Origin: Oscillospiraceae bacterium
GTDB taxonomy: Bacteria; Bacillota; Clostridia; UMGS1810
Direction of reading: 5' to 3'
Assembly: GCA_022769845.1 (NCBI GenBank)
Contig: JALEIO010000152.1
Location: 1 to 7,756, forward strand
DNA length: 7,756 bases
In this document: piece by piece, positions 6,384 to 7,756 of the stretch
Layout: every line of letters starts with the position of its first letter
Position numbering within the stretch: the stretch's first letter is position 1
The notes under the pieces: generated by a model
What the model was told of the DNA's origin: nothing
What the model saw: the letters and a program-made list of their open reading frames with translations, nothing else
The model's database searches: none
Made by a program: the position numbers and the translations under genes

Positions 6384-7756
6384 TTACGAAATGGGTTCAA
6401 AATCTGCCGCGCCGTGTTTGCACAGAGGACAAACAAAATCGTCGGGAAGCGTATCGCCCTCGTAGATATATCCGCAAACCTTGCACACAAATCCTTTTTT
6501 TCCTTCTGTCTGCGGCTTTGGTTTAACGTTGTTCTGATAATAGGTATATGTCATTGTTTCGGCATTGGAAATAACTCTTGCTTCGCTGATTGAGCAAATA
6601 AACATTCCGTGAGTGTCAAGGACTACATACTGTTCAACCTTAAGCGACATAAACGAATTTATATATCTTGGCAGAAAAGCAAGGCCGTTATCGGAATAAA
6701 GCGGTTTAATCTGCGCGAATTTATCAGCGCTTCTGCCGCTTTGAAAACCAAAATTTTCAAAAACGGAGAAGGGCGCGTCAACCGAAAGACAGTTAACGTT
6801 CATAATTCCCGTTTGCTTTATAACATGGTGTGAATAGTTCTTTTTATCAATAGTAACGGCAATTCTGTTAGGTGTATTTGTAACCTGTGTGATTGTGTTT
6901 ACTATAAGTCCGTTGTCCTTTTTGCCGTCGTTTGAAGTTACGACATAAAGACCGTAGCCAATGTTAAACAGTGCGTTTAGGTTGTTTTTGTCCACCGTTT
7001 CGCCTGCCTGTGCAATATAATCTGCGCAAAGCTCGTCTGCAAGCGCGGTAATTTGCTTTTTGCTTTCATCATTTAGTGCCGATTTTATGTGAACAGTATT
7101 ATTTGCAAAGGTAAGCTTTTTGCTTTCCGACAGCTTTTCCTTCATAATTTTTGCCGCAAGCGGTGCCCACGAGCCGTTTTCCATAAACGCAACAATTCTG
7201 TTTTGATAATTTCTTTCAGTAAGATGGTCGATAAATTCGCGCATAAACGGGAAAATATCTGCATTGTAAGTGGTGGTGGCAAGAACAAGCTTGCTGTAAC
7301 GAAAAGCGTCCTCAACAGCCTCTGCCATATCGCAGCGTGCAAGGTCGTTTAACACTACCTTGGGGCATCCCTTTTCTTTAAGCTGCGCCGCCAAAAGCTC
7401 AACTGCTTTTTTTGTGCCGCCGTAAACCGAGGTATATGCAATCATAATACCCTCTGTTTCAACCGAATATGACGACCATATATTATAAAGATTTAAGTAG
7501 TAGCCGAGATTTTCTTTCAAAATAGGACCGTGAAGGGGGCAGATTGTATTTATTTCAAGACCTGCGGCCTTCTTTAATAAATTCTGCACCTGCGCGCCGT
7601 ATTTGCCGACAATGCCGAAATAATATCTGCGAGCCTCGCACGCCCAATCCTCATCAACATCAAGTGCACCGAATTTTCCGAATCCGTCCGCTGAAAAAAG
7701 AACTTTGTCTGTGCTGTCATAGGTTACAATAACTTCGGGCCAGTGTACCATAGGAG
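6384..7756 (-). CDS. Flavodiiron protein (FprA type) with flavin-reductase and rubredoxin domains, N-terminus cut off
   Basis: This is probably a soluble O2 and/or NO reductase protecting an anaerobe. The frame stays open to the window edge: the Met at 7751 is preceded by a Pro codon, matching the internal P-M-x-H-W-P of the family, so the true start lies outside. Residues are numbered from that Met. Residues 1-95 are the end of the beta-lactamase-like diiron domain, with ligands His3, Asp22 and His74; the His-x18-Asp spacing matches family ligands H146 and D165. A flavodoxin domain follows (about 101-245) with the FMN loop TSVYGGT (107-113). About 255-405 resembles flavin reductases (FMN-binding split barrel). 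A rubredoxin domain (about 418-453) has C423-x2-C426-x14-C441-x2-C444, a short-spaced form. The first three iron ligands (H-x-E-x-D-H region) are not visible. By inference, the extra domains pass electrons to the diiron site. Specificity for O2 versus NO cannot be read from the sequence. Confidence 0.93.
   Translation of the reverse strand, partial: PMVHWPEVIVTYDSTDKVLFSADGFGKFGALDVDEDWACEARRYYFGIVGKYGAQVQNLLKKAAGLEINTICPLHGPILKENLGYYLNLYNIWSSYSVETEGIMIAYTSVYGGTKKAVELLAAQLKEKGCPKVVLNDLARCDMAEAVEDAFRYSKLVLATTTYNADIFPFMREFIDHLTERNYQNRIVAFMENGSWAPLAAKIMKEKLSESKKLTFANNTVHIKSALNDESKKQITALADELCADYIAQAGETVDKNNLNALFNIGYGLYVVTSNDGKKDNGLIVNTITQVTNTPNRIAVTIDKKNYSHHVIKQTGIMNVNCLSVDAPFSVFENFGFQSGRSADKFAQIKPLYSDNGLAFLPRYINSFMSLKVEQYVVLDTHGMFICSISEARVISNAETMTYTYYQNNVKPKPQTEGKKGFVCKVCGYIYEGDTLPDDFVCPLCKHGAADFEPIS

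Noticed and set aside
7749..7751. Methionine codon as the start of the flavodiiron protein
   Set aside because: The frame stays open upstream to the edge, the preceding codon is Pro as expected inside the family motif, and a start here would remove most of the diiron domain. The gene is cut by the window, not truncated in nature as far as can be seen.

Overview
This window reads as ordinary chromosome from an AT-rich, low-GC Gram-positive anaerobe, most likely a member of Clostridia. I base this on the UvrA, UvrB and MurC sequence types, the sigma-A-like promoters and the AGGTG-type ribosome binding sites. A multidomain flavodiiron protein, typical of anaerobes that must remove traces of oxygen, also points that way. 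I cannot name a genus from the sequence alone.

Layout: on the minus strand, uvrB (4817 down to 2856) is followed after 11 nt by uvrA (2844 down to 31). They form a tight two-gene nucleotide excision repair operon, in which the uvrA ribosome binding site overlaps the uvrB stop codon. A strong promoter candidate for this operon lies at 4850-4878 (minus strand). The operon may continue past the left edge, because a Shine-Dalgarno-like AAGGGA follows uvrA without any terminator in the 30 visible bases. Divergent from uvrB, murC (4998-6341, plus strand) has its own promoter candidate at 4906-4934. The roughly 180 bp AT-rich region between uvrB and murC therefore works as a divergent promoter region. 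murC ends in a hairpin at 6341-6370 that can serve as a bidirectional terminator. On its other side a convergent minus-strand gene (6384 to beyond 7756) encodes a flavodiiron protein whose N-terminal part is cut off by the window edge.

Function: UvrA and UvrB act together to find bulky DNA lesions and load UvrB for incision by UvrC. MurC is the cytosolic ligase that adds L-alanine to UDP-MurNAc in peptidoglycan synthesis. The flavodiiron protein carries, in order, a beta-lactamase-like diiron domain, a flavodoxin domain, a flavin-reductase-like domain and a rubredoxin domain with unusually close cysteine pairs. It probably reduces O2 and/or NO. No mobile element, CRISPR array, tRNA, rRNA or clearly novel system was found. 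The most interesting items are the fused electron-transfer architecture of the flavodiiron protein and the divergent promoter region.
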